From: Gloeopeniophorella convolvens
Lineage: Eukaryota; Basidiomycota; Agaricomycetes; Russulales
Length of the DNA stretch: 64,000 nucleotides
Assembly (NCBI GenBank): GCA_022496205.1
Contig: WTXD01000059.1
Span: forward strand, 62,001-126,000
Direction: 5' to 3'
Shown: one piece after another, positions 10,190 to 20,533 of the stretch
Layout: each line of letters begins with the position of its first letter
Numbering within the stretch: position 1 is the stretch's first letter
Made by a program: the position numbers and the translations under genes
The notes under the pieces: generated by a model
The model's input: only the letters and a program-made list of their open reading frames with translations
Told to the model about the DNA's origin: nothing
The model's database searches: none

Positions 10190-11734
10190 AAGGGGACCGG
10201 TATCCACGGACCGGCCCGGCGCACTCGTCTCGCGTGCGGCCCTCGCACGTGAGATAGACTGTAGCCACCCCCGATCACCCACAATTGCCGTAGATGTTCG
10301 AAGATGCTCGACGACCGTGTCTTATGTATATGTAGTGTAACGTCACTTGCTGCGAGATATAAATGTAGATTCGAAAAGAAAGACACGCGAGGTGGAGTCC
10401 GGGCGAGCTCATAAGTACTCAAGTGTTTGAGACTACGCGTGGCCTCATATTTACCTTTACTCCGTCTTGTATCTACGATCTCGTGGTGTTGCTTTCTCAT
10501 GACCGCGGATCTCTACTGGGAAAATCTTAGATCAGCGCTATAGCTTTGTTGATATAAATATCGTACGATCCCTTTGGCAATTGCTTTCGTTTATCACGTA
10601 CTATGTGGATACAGAAGTCCGTTTCTACACGTGGCCCGGTGTACAAATAATGTACAAGCGAGTGGATTCGGGAAGTTAGGTCGCAGGGATCCGGAGGAAG
10701 AAGGAAACAGAATTGCCAGTGACGTCGCGTCGGTCAGTTGGCGTACGTCTAAGTCGACAACAAACTCGAGAGTCTTGTTTTTGAGGATTTCTGAAACCAC
10801 AACAAGGTGGGCGACTATACGATGCCAACGTGCCAATTAGAGTCGGCGAGACACGGTCGCTTGAAACCTACAAATTACCCTGGGTGAGTTAGCCAGCAAT
10901 ACGGGGACGTGAGGCAGGAACTGCCAGCGGGAGATCGCTGGTTGTGTCGCGAGGAAATGTACGAAACACAACCTCGAGGCCCGCGCGCACGATCCGGGTC
11001 AAGGAGAGCCATGGAAGTCGTTCGTCCATGCCATGCCATTGAAAACCGACACATAACTGGAACACGAACCAGTGAATACTATAGCCACGTGACTGTGTGG
11101 GGCTGCGAGGGCAGGCGTCGTGTTTTCGTGCGTGTTTCGCGTGCACCGTATGATCTTTCGCCGTTATTATTTACGTTGAAGTAAATAAATTGAACAGCTG
11201 ATAGCTGAGAGACCTCGCGCGAGCAATGAGCATAGAGACAACTGAGCAGGTGACATCGAAACTTGCCTCTGCAGAGTCCGCCAGCATTGCGGAGCAAACC
11301 GGCGATCTAAGGGATAACCATTCGGCGTGCTGCTCTGATGGTACCCACCTTGAGGCTGAACTGAATTTTCTGTGTATTCAGTGAGGCCGACTTGCGATAG
11401 AACGCTTGGCTTACCTCTTACCTGAGGACTGTTGTTGCCAGTGGATGCCAGCAGCCGGACGATCGACGGCTCAAGCTCCAACGAGCCAAAGCCGCCAGGT
11501 CCAATGAGTTACAAAAATGAAATCATGGCAGCCCCGGCGCAACCTCGACGTTCAATGTTAAACGTCCAACGTTCAAATTTTCACGAATGTCCACAGCGCC
11601 GGACGGTCACGTCATGTTGACTCGACGCGTCCGCACGCGCCTGGCAGTACGTACGCGACGCGCAGTCAGCTTGACGCCCAGCAGTCTCCTCCCACCACCA
11701 CGCTCCGATCTTTTGCACATCCGAGTCCCCACCT

Positions 11735-13350
11735 ATGGCAGCCGATAACACATGGGTTCAGCCAGACCCGAAACGCAGAGACAGGGAGAAACAGACCTTC
11801 GCCACTCTGTGCGAGCACCACGCGTTCCTGTTCCGCGTCCAGGACTCGGAGTCGAAAACGCACTTCGACGAACGTAGCATGTCACTTGTCGCATCAGAAC
11901 ACAGGGTTTCCAACGCTGCGGACTTCAACGAGCAGTTGAAAAACAACCCAAACAAAACAACCCAAACGACCCATCTTTTCGTATATCAGAGGCGCCGACA
12001 GAGACGGAGAAAGAGAACATCCGCGGGCACATCGCCGACGGCTGGAAGAAGCACCAAAAGGAGCGCACCCCGTCTCACTACATCTCTCTTACATTCGACC
12101 CCGTGTACGCGCTATGGGAGTGCAATCGGCGTGCGGCCCGCGCGCCGCGCACCAAGAGACCCTCGTACAACCTGCAGAGCCTCAAGATCATCGTGCTGAG
12201 GAGCGACGCCGTCCGCGAACGCGCGAAACTCGGTATCGAGCTCGTGAGCGAGGATGCCGGCGAGAGGAGTGCGTACGGGCTCGCGTACGCATTCCGCGAG
12301 GTCCTCGTCGCGAAGTTCGTTCCCGGCCTGGCAGTCGTGGGCGTCGCGTCCTACCAGCAGATCGAGCCCAGCATACCTCACTGGATCCCAGCCTGCTTGA
12401 CCAGCCCGGACAAGACTGATAAGGCAAACCCAAAGGTGGACAATCCCACGGAGGGGGAGAGGTTCACAGATTGCGTCGATAGGGTGGCCACGGCCACTCG
12501 GGACAGCAAGGAGGGAGCGTGTGCGGTGATGTTGCGCTTCGCACGAGCCCTGCTCGACCATGAGACCGCGCCAGGTCAAGCTCAGCCCGTCCCCGCCCCT
12601 GAAACATCAGACGGAACGGAGGACCAAGCAGGGAATGCACGGCGGAAGAGGCGCCGCATAGGCTCTCCAACGCAAAGCATAAGCCCCGAGTCCGCTGCGC
12701 CTCTCAGCATACAAGCACCCGAAGCCCAGACGGGCCTTCATCTAGAGAATCAAGAAGAGAGCCCAGAAAGCGAGCCCGAGAGCGGAGGCACGTCCGGGTC
12801 CGCTGCAGAGCCGGAGATACACAGGGACGTTGTACACAGAGTCGGGTCTTTTCCTGCAGAACCTCAAGAAGGCGTGCAGGGCCAGGTCCAGGCCGTCACA
12901 GCTTCGGAGGCTGGCGAGGCGACACCTGATGCAGACCCTCCAGAACGCCCTGGGAGAAAGCGTAAACGGCGCCGGACCGACTCGATCACGCAAAGCGTAG
13001 ACGTAGAGTATACTGTGACCACCAGCGTGCAAAGGAGCGAAGCCAGGGCCAAATTTTACCCGGTAAGGCGAGCGGAGAGCCCACGAAGCAAGCCCAGAAG
13101 TGTATATATGCCCGAAAAGCCTGTGGAGGTAGAAGAACACGAGGACCCCGCGCGGCACATGGCAGTCGAGCCTCTGCAGATAGACCCCCAGATAGTTCCG
13201 CAACTAGGAGCAGCCCTGTGGGACTGGTCAGAGAAGAGCAGGCAGATGTGGGCCGGGTACTACAGCTCCCCGCCGCAGAAAAGACTGGAGATATGTATCA
13301 ACTTCTACAAGAAGCGAGTGCGAGAAGATCGGCCTTCTGAGCACGCATAA
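11735..13350 (+). pseudogene. gene A1, ART-like family protein, frameshifted copy of gene A2
   Basis: This corresponds along its whole length to the intact gene at 20534-21802. The first about 70 codons read MAADNTWVQPDPK..., including the LFRVQDSESKTHF motif. The frame then breaks at about 11940-11975, where a 14-nt near-repeat of ACAACCCAAAC is added relative to A2. The matching frame resumes and runs to TAA at 13350 (the downstream open frame is about 450 codons counted from the break). The C-terminal half is longer than in A2: a lysine/arginine block RKRRRIGS plus the following 60 residues is echoed by KRKRRRTDS plus similar sequence, suggesting an internal duplication. No intron with good splice sites removes the 14 nt. 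It could be a dying copy or a sequence error. Function is unknown. Confidence 0.65.
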
Positions 13351-14068
13351 AGTCACAGTCATGAATCCGGCGTCGACTGAGAGGCCGGAGGGATGTTTTG
13401 GCAATGTCGCTGGAAGCTGGTAGTGCACAGTAGGGGCTAACGGTGTAGGGAAGAGGGAAAGGGGGTGCCTCGAAGTTGCGCATTGGGTACTGATCATGTA
13501 AAATTACTAGTTCTTCGAGCACCGTGGGGCAATTAGTTGGTCTGTATAATTAGAAAGCGCGGCGGCGTGTCCGATATCTTGGACTCTCGACTCGAGCGGA
13601 CGCCAATTTTTAAGCTCAGGTCTCCGCTCACTAGCACTGTCGACTCTTTCGAGCAACGTCCACTGGGTCTTGGAAATGGATTCACGTCTCTAGATCTGCA
13701 GACTTTCGCAAAGGTCGACGTACTCGCCCTCGAAGCTGATACTCGTGATTTCTCTGTGACCTGAATCGGACTGCCTGTCCAACGCACTGCGCACGCCACG
13801 CCATGGCTCCTAGCTTTCAACTTTGCTCTCTGGGACCTCTGCGGTGGCGCGCTCGACGCGCAACAGCCCTAAGGCGCGCCAATGACCGACGCGCCGCCAT
13901 CACATGTCCAACGCGCCAAGCGCCCCGCACTGCATCCCCGACCGCGTGAGAGCATCCCGTAACGAACCCCCGTGCCCTGGGGCCTGCGCGAGTCGCCGCG
14001 CCACAGCGCGCACGCCTGCACTGCCTACGACTACGCCGTCTCCACCCCCACTCGCCGCCCCACCCAAC
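13351..14068. other. intergenic region between genes A1 and B1
   Basis: Seven hundred bases without a supported gene, matching 21803-22470 of the second copy in its right part. The 150 bases before B1 are open in several frames, but the open frame differs between the two copies, which argues that it is leader rather than coding sequence. Confidence 0.5.
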
Positions 14069-15040
14069 ATGGACCACGGCCCACGTACCGTGCTCCCGAT
14101 GTACGGCCTCTACCCAGAGCAGACCTTCGACGAGCTGTGCGCGGACAACTGGCTCCTCTTCCGCATCCAGGCCACGGATGCAAACACACTGTACGGCGCG
14201 GGCGACGGGCTCGTCGCCTCGGCGCACAGCGCCGCCGCGGAGGGCCACCGCGAGGAGGCGGCGCGCACGTTCGACTGGGGCGGGGAGGGCACCCGTGGCG
14301 CCGCGCTGGCGCACGTCCGGCGGCGGCCGGGGGTCAATGTCCCGGGGTACGGGGTGCCCTCGCCATTCGTCTCGGCGACGTTTTGCCTCGCGTGGGCGCT
14401 GTGGTGGAGCACGCTACGGAACATGCCGCCGGGGCACACCCGACTGCTCATCATCGACAGCTTTGCGCTGCGCGGGCGGGCGCGGCTTGGCGTCCAGGTG
14501 CTCGCGGCGCCGGCCGGCGTCGGGATGGTCGATTCAGGGGAGTTCTATAGAGTACGCATGGCACAGGAGGCGCTCATCCCCGTGCATGTGCCGCGCACGG
14601 CGATCCTGGGCACAGTGTCGGTCGGCGCGCTCAGGCGGTTCGCGCCGCCGTGGCTCAGGCCGTCGGCGCTCAACACCAATGGCAGGGACAACGCGGGCGC
14701 ATGGGCACCTCCCAGCTTCAGGGAGGTATGTGACAACATCAGATTGCCCGCGTTGGGAGACGAGGACATGCGCAACGCGTCGCTGCGGTTCGCTTTCGGG
14801 CTGCTCGCGCCGTCGCTGGTGCGCAGCCACCGCGTGGAGATCGGTGCCCAGTACATTTGCGCCCTCGCGGCGGACATCTGGCGCTGGCCGGCGCGGCTGA
14901 AGCCACAGGGGGTGTACCCACGCGACGAGGCGGGAGAGCAGCACTGGTCATTGGAGGAGTGCCGCGCCGCATGCACTGAGCCAGCGCGTGCAACGCTGCA
15001 GGTGTACGCGGATGCGATCACAACCATGCAGGCCGGGTGA
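14069..15040 (+). CDS. gene B1, intronless ART-like family protein of unknown function (323 aa)
   Basis: I do not recognise a named family. The start is the ATG of MDHGPRTVLPMYG, because the duplicate B2 keeps this ATG while sequence upstream is in a different frame there. Three conserved patches stand out: LCADNWLLFRIQ (Arg about residue 32), PSPFVSATFCLAWAL (about residues 99-113), and MAQEALIPV (Glu about 165). This R, S-x-T, E order, with beta-strand-like patches LLIIDS and AILGTVSV, resembles the ADP-ribosyltransferase fold and fungal DUF7587-like proteins. A helical C-terminal part has NASLRFAFGLL. The gene lacks introns, unlike nearly every other gene here. GC content is very high. Its upstream neighbour A1 is a distant paralog. 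Confidence 0.7.
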   Translation: MDHGPRTVLPMYGLYPEQTFDELCADNWLLFRIQATDANTLYGAGDGLVASAHSAAAEGHREEAARTFDWGGEGTRGAALAHVRRRPGVNVPGYGVPSPFVSATFCLAWALWWSTLRNMPPGHTRLLIIDSFALRGRARLGVQVLAAPAGVGMVDSGEFYRVRMAQEALIPVHVPRTAILGTVSVGALRRFAPPWLRPSALNTNGRDNAGAWAPPSFREVCDNIRLPALGDEDMRNASLRFAFGLLAPSLVRSHRVEIGAQYICALAADIWRWPARLKPQGVYPRDEAGEQHWSLEECRAACTEPARATLQVYADAITTMQAG

Positions 15041-16229
15041 GTGTGCTTGATTGCCTCCGCCGGTCAGACCGATCTGATCTGGGGCTTCTTATCGGAAGCG
15101 AGCAGGGAGGGTCATGGGTGTCTAAATTCGAGACAGACATTCTGGTCCAGGTGCTGAACCGGCACTTGCCCGTGGCCCACTTGGGTGCCGACGAGGGTGG
15201 CGCGCTGACAGAGTGGAGCGACCTCCAGAGCCAACTGAGCTCTATATAATAGCTAGAAAGGGGTATGTAGCAGAGCACAGAACGACACGAATGTACATCA
15301 CAGACTCGGAACTCGATGGCGAGAGCTAACTTCAGAAAGGAGAGAGAGCTTATCAGTCGAAGCGCCGACACCCGACGGACTGGCCAATGATCGCGCTGCG
15401 GGGTTGCGGACGAGACGGGCGGGGTCGTGCCGACGACGTCATGCAGTAGTGCGGGCGCGATGCGGTGCCGCCTTGAGAAAATTTAGATGGCTGGGGCCGG
15501 CTAGGGCAGTCTGTGCGGGGAGGGCATGGCGCACAGCGCACTGACCTGTTGTTCGACACGACGACGCCCAGTGTGATGCCCCGGAGCGGCGCAGCGATAC
15601 GAGCGGGCGCGCAGGCGTTGTCAGCGTTGCTGCCCGGCACGCCCGGCAGCAGCAGCAACGCCCCGAGCAGCAGCAGCAACGGGCAAGCGAAGAGGCAGTT
15701 GCCAGGACCCTTGGCGCCCCGGGGAGGGGCCTCGACAGGCGGGCCAGGGCCGTTGATCATAGTCTCCGTAATAACAGACTGGCCAAGTGAAGACAGTTAT
15801 GGACATCTGTATTCGGCACAAGGGGGGCTCGGGCCGGTAAGCCGGGACCGGGTGGTTAGGGTTGGCAGTCTTGGGTCAGTAACTTAGGTCCAACTATGAT
15901 ATACGACATCGGCCGTCGGGCGGTCGGGCGACGAGTAAGCCCAAATTATAATTAAGTTGCATACACACAGAGAATCCCGGAGGACGTGAATACAAATCTA
16001 TTGGCACTGCCATGTTCGCGGGCCACCAGCTCAAGATACACGACCGCGGCGTTCAATACGACAAACATACTATCGTCGCCACGAACGCGGACTAGAGTCG
16101 AATAGTACGTAGGAAACGGATGATGAGAAAGAAAGTCGATCTATTGGTACGCGCCTGCGATGAATCATCAGCATACGAAACGTGTAAATCAAGAAGAGTG
16201 ATGACCTGGCCTGCATCGCTTGTTCATGT
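15041..16229. other. convergent intergenic region with a truncated carbonic-anhydrase upstream block
   Basis: The part 15041-15759 repeats 23458-24177, including a CAG/CAA-rich stretch at about 15650-15690. In the second copy this block precedes a beta-carbonic anhydrase gene; here it is cut at 15759 and followed by unrelated sequence. The rest (15760-16229) shows no gene and holds the 3' end of the oxidase gene on the other strand. Confidence 0.6.
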
Positions 16230-18191
16230 TTAAAACTTCCAACCGCCAGTAAGTCCCATCACATTGTGGGGATCGACAGACTTCTTGATCGAATGCAACC
16301 TCGGGAGGCCAGCACCGTACATGGTTTCCAACGGCGTATCAAACAGTGCGTAGTTCACGTACGGCGCCGCGTTCGAAACATTTTGTCCGTCGGCAACAGC
16401 AACAGCTTGTACCGTATCGGTGAACTCGCGCAGGGATTTAGCCATGAAGTCATCGAGGGAAGTATTGGTGTATCCTAGGCTGAGGCTAGTGGGCATCAAT
16501 GCGTGCGAACGGTCTGGCGGGTATGCTGAGTCGGAACCATAGGAGAAAATCTTGCTGTTGAAAGGTTCGATAGCGACGGTGAAGGTCGTGGTGCTGTCCA
16601 GAGCACGCCACTTGTCGCCCCAGACCTGCCGAGCGCATCAATGGGTTGGCCATACGGTCATGAGCTCGAGACCATGCTTACCATGGTTTGGTTTGCAATC
16701 GCGTCCAGGACAGCAGGGGAATACTGGATGAACGGGATGCCGCTGGAAAGCCCTCTGAAACGTGGCGTCAACGTAAAAGAATGCCAAGATCCGTAACGAG
16801 CGAACAGACCTAGGAGTAGAAGGTGGGACTGCAACTGCTAGACTGTTAAAGAAATCAAGGAAGGACCCTGTCGAGGTGGTGGACTGAGTAGCTGGAATAG
16901 ACAGAAACTCGTCAAAGACACCCGCGGGAGGGGAAGGTCCATTGTAGTACAGTATCATGATGGACTCAACCTGTCCGAAGCGTCAAATTTCGAACCCAGT
17001 ATACAATGCTCTGACTTGCCCCTTCGGGACTGTACGCGGCCGTACCAGCCACTGCAGCTTTGATATCTTCGTCACGGTGTTGTTGATACTTGACAAGGGC
17101 AGCGTTGACTGCTGCCAACTGGTCTGGGGCGTAAATGATGATACTAGTCTGTTTGACGATAAGAGTGAGCTGTCAGTTCCCGAACCTTCTTCAAAACTGA
17201 CCCATATTTGGCCTTGAGGAAGCAGCTTCAAAGTGAACCTAGTCACGATACCCTGGTAGGATGTGAGCTTCGATTGAAAGGTTCCTCAAGCGGGGTGACT
17301 TACGAAGTTGTTGAAACCTCCCTTTGGGTGGGTCAGAGGTGGGATCCATTGAAAACGGTAAATGTGCTTACCCTCAGTCCGTACCACAGATCTGTGTTCT
17401 CGGAAGTAACACTCGTCGTAGTTCCGTTCGGGAACACCAGCTCGAAAGCTTCTATATTGTCTATTGCCAGGCCGTATTGGTTGGTCAAGAACGAATAGCC
17501 TGTGAATGGTCGATATCAGGTTCAGCTGGCTCTTCGGAGTATGCTCAACACTCACCACCGCCCAGTAATACGCCCGCAAAGCCCACAGACGGTATCCGAC
17601 CTCCGACCACATTAAACCCCGTTGAGTTTAATGCACTGTATACATCATCCAATAAGAGCCCGGACCCGACGTCGACTGTCCCTGCTGTGACATTGATAGA
17701 TATCTCATTGAAGCGGCTCATGGCAATTTCGATCCCTTTCGTCGAGGAAAAGCCCGGGTTGTACGTGTGGCCCCCACCCTTCACCGCGAAAGGCGTGCGA
17801 GTGGACCCCAGAATCCCAAGCTTTGGTGAGACGTTCAGCGATAAGTTCTTTATCAGTGCAAGGCAGCTCACCATAGCGCCGACGTCCTTCACCGAGCCAG
17901 GCTCAACGGAGCAAGCCGAAGCCGCCGAACTCGAGTTCAACGCGTGGGAGTTGTCGGAGGCATATTGAGGTGAACCTTGGGTTAATGTATGGCTTGAGAA
18001 ATCATCGATCTGAGCGGTGAGTTTCTGAACGTACCAGGAAAGAACACCTGCGATGAGTTGGAAACTGCTGCCGCAATAGCCTTGCAAGTACTCCCAAACG
18101 TGGAGGAGCTCCGCTGATCCACGCTCCTAGCTTCGCAGGAAGTCAGTGAGAAGAGAGCTAGGGCGCAGGAGAGGAATGTTGCGGAGATCAT
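16230..18191 (-). CDS. secreted FAD-linked oxidoreductase, berberine bridge enzyme family (510 aa, 9 exons)
   Basis: Exons (minus strand): 18191-18035, 17975-17556, 17499-17372, 17321-17304, 17252-17202, 17148-17020, 16970-16810, 16754-16682, 16625-16230; phases join without a gap. A signal peptide (MISATFLSCALALFSLTSC) is followed by a PCMH-type FAD domain with FAVKGGGHTYNPGFSST, whose His should hold FAD covalently. The second site, Cys in bicovalent family members, reads GGRIPSVGFAGVLLGGG without Cys, so the flavin is probably bound by His only. The BBE C-terminal domain has APYVNYALFD and ends GLTGGWKF. Exon 4 is an 18-nt micro-exon coding GGFNNF. The intron after exon 6 appears to be GC-AG. 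Family members oxidise sugars, alcohols or alkaloid-like compounds; the substrate here is unknown. Confidence 0.9.
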
Positions 18192-18235
18192 GGTTAGCTC
18201 GAGCAGGATTTTCGGGCGAAAGCTGTCGGAGACGT

Positions 18236-18242
18236 ACATATA
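18236..18242 (-). promoter_or_regulatory. TATA-like box of the FAD oxidoreductase gene
   Basis: GGTATATGTA on the minus strand lies about 45 bases upstream of the ATG at 18191. Position and sequence fit a TATA box; transcription start is not known. Confidence 0.35.
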
Positions 18243-18309
18243 CCGCCGCTCTTTTGTACACCGCTGAGAGTTCGGTGAGCCTAAGGGTGTTGGTGTGATG
18301 AACACATAC

Positions 18310-19000
18310 TTACGGTCTGGCGCCGGATCCTCAATTTCCGGGTTCAATTGACACCTCGGTTGTGGACCTGGAAGAGCAACTCCGCCGATCACTACGTTGA
18401 TGAGAACGGAGACCTGTGGATCGCTGCACAATTCCCGTGGTGAAATCAAGAATTCTAAGAGCAAAAGGGCAGAAGAATCTGTCGCGATGGTGAACCTGCA
18501 CGCCCAGATGGATGCATTACGATCCGGTGTCTTCAATCTTCAGATTCAGCACGCATATGATTTTGGGAAGAAGAGCAGCTCCGCTGACCACCACAACTGT
18601 AAGGACGGGATGCTGTGGATCTCCGCGTGATCCTATGGCGGATAGGAGACTTCCTGGGGGTGAGCCACCGTTTGTTACGACATTGGTGGACCTGCGCGTC
18701 GCCGGTAGACGGTTCAGTGGACACATAGGCACTTTCTGATGTCATATATTCTGCACTGACCATTCTCACCATATGCCAGGCATTGGTGGGAGGGTCCACA
18801 CAGAGCAGCAGCGCCGACAACTGACAGAGTCGGGCGCCCTGGGTCTGCTGGTGCCGACTGCCATCGATACGTTTGATAAATCGCGGACCAGGAGGTAAAG
18901 TCGAAGGTAGAGTCGGAAGTAAGCCACATTTATATGAGCTCCGGGAATACAGTAGGTTCGCCTTCGGGGGGAGATGGTGGATCTGGATGCATTGTGCAGC
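18310..19000. repeat. dispersed repeat, copy 2, with a tandem sub-repeat of about 197 bp
   Basis: About 18510-19000 matches 2290-2880. Inside it, the stretch with GAAGAGCAACTCCGCCGATC (18371) recurs diverged at about 18568 as GAAGAGCAGCTCCGCTGACC, each followed by ...CTGTGGATC. So the left part is a two-copy tandem repeat. No coding signal. Confidence 0.55.
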
Positions 19001-19062
19001 AAGGACTTCTCAATTGCAATACGGTGCCAGCAGGCAGGTCGGACTGGGTCGGACACCGCCTG

Positions 19063-19147
19063 TGACTTTCCGCATCGGTACTACGCCCCGGTAAACCCGG
19101 TCCGCCCGTCCGGGTTTACATCCGGGGCGTCGTAATGCGGAAAGTCA
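19063..19147. repeat. 85-bp near-perfect palindrome (hairpin or MITE-like)
   Basis: TGACTTTCCGCAT at 19063-19075 is the exact inverse of ATGCGGAAAGTCA at 19135-19147. Inside it, ACGCCCCGG pairs with CCGGGGCGT, and TAAACCCGG pairs with CCGGGTTTA, leaving about 9 bases (TCCGCCCGT) in the loop. It is absent at the equivalent spot of copy 1 (about 10190). No clear target duplication flanks it, so a foldback element, a MITE remnant or a breakpoint hairpin are all possible. Confidence 0.85.
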
Positions 19148-20533
19148 AAGACTGCTTAAAAAGGGGCCTGGGATCTACAGGCCAGCCAGGCGCACTCATC
19201 CTGCGTGCAGGGAGGTGCAGGGCCACTGTAGCCCTCGCACGCGAGATAAGTGGCACCCCTGATCACCCTCGATGCTTGACAACCGGGTCTTGTGTAGTGC
19301 AGCATTACTTGCTGCGGAATATGAATGAGAAAAGATGGACAAACACGTGAGTATTACATACCTCGACTCCGAGTTGTAAGTATCTACGATCTCGTGGAGT
19401 CGCTTTTCATTTTCACATACTATATGGTCTTAGATGTTCGTTTCTGCGCGTGGCTCGGTATACTAATAATGCACAAGCGAGTGAATTCGCGAGGTTAGAT
19501 CAAGGTTAGATAGCAGGGGCCCGGAGGCGGAAAGAAAGAGAAGTGTCAGTGACGTTCGAATTGGTGTACGCCTGAGTCGAATTAAGGTTTCCGACAAATC
19601 CGAGGGTTCCGTTTTGAAGTATCTTTTCCGAGACAAAAACAAGGCGGGCGATTATACGATGTCAAGGTATCAATTATCGGTTGGACGTGGTTGCTGGTTA
19701 AGATTTACGGAACACCATGGGTGAAGTAGCCTGCAGTGCGGCGCCGGGAACATAAAACAAGAGCTGCCAATAAAAGATAGCTGGCTTTAAGAGAAGACCG
19801 TACAACACGCAGCCTCGAGACTCGCGCGCGACTCGGGTCAAAGAGAGTGATAGAGACCGTTCGTAGGATCATCGGAGAGCAACACGTACTTAGGGCGCGG
19901 ATTGAATATTGTAACCGCGTGACTGGGTGAGACTGCGAGGACAGATATCGTAATTTCGTATTCCGTATGCACCGTATATCTCGCCGTCATAACCTGTATT
20001 GGATAGAATGAATCGAACGTTTGGTAACTGAGAGATTGCGCGCGAGCGATGCCAGGCAGTTGAGCAGGCAACAGAAAGTTCTGTCTTTCCCGAGTCCATC
20101 AGGCTTTTGGTGTATTCGGCGATGCAAGATGGTACATAATAGAGCGCTTGGTGTACCGGAGTACTGGTGTTGCCGGTGAATGCCAGCAGCTGGACTATCC
20201 GCGACGACTCAACTTGTTCCAACAAGCCAAAGTCGCCAAGCGGAATGAGTCGTAAAAGTCGCGAGTATCACGGCGCACCTTCGACGTTTAATGGCCAACG
20301 TCCAATATTCAACCTTCACGAACGTTCACAGCGCTGCTTGACGCTCGCCGGCAGACGACCGCGCGAAGTCTCGTGCGCGCGATGGCATTGTGAGCGCCGG
20401 ACGGTCACGCCATGTTGATTCGACGCGTCCGCACGCGCCCGGCAGTACATACGCGACGCGGAGTCAGCTTGACGCCCAGTAGTCTCCTCTCACAACCACG
20501 CCCCAATTTCTCGCACAATCCAAGTCCCCATCC

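Larger units (their letters stand above)
10190..15759. repeat. segmental duplication, copy 1 (genes A1 and B1)
   Basis: Same orientation and order as 19160-24177. Alignment is visible from AAAGGGGACC (10190) through the A gene, the B gene and a CAG-rich block (about 15600-15700). It stops sharply at GTTGATCA (15759, matching 24177). Non-coding parts look about three-quarters identical by eye; coding parts look clearly closer. The 10190-11734 stretch is the non-coding lead-in to gene A1. The first copy ends within what is, in the second copy, upstream DNA of a carbonic anhydrase gene. Confidence 0.85.

Noticed and set aside
12112..12579. Long minus-strand open frames opposite gene A1, and likewise opposite A2 and the B genes
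   Set aside because: They are shadows in GC-rich coding DNA; the plus-strand frames are the ones conserved between the two copies.
13904..14068. Upstream extension of gene B1 to an earlier ATG (55 extra residues)
   Set aside because: In B2 the upstream DNA is open in a different frame, so the extension is not conserved as protein; the shared ATG of MDH is preferred.
15600..15700. CAG/CAA-rich stretch considered as part of a gene encoding a Gln/Ser tract
   Set aside because: No frame with a plausible start and domain; the same stretch in copy 2 lies in upstream DNA of carbonic anhydrase 1.
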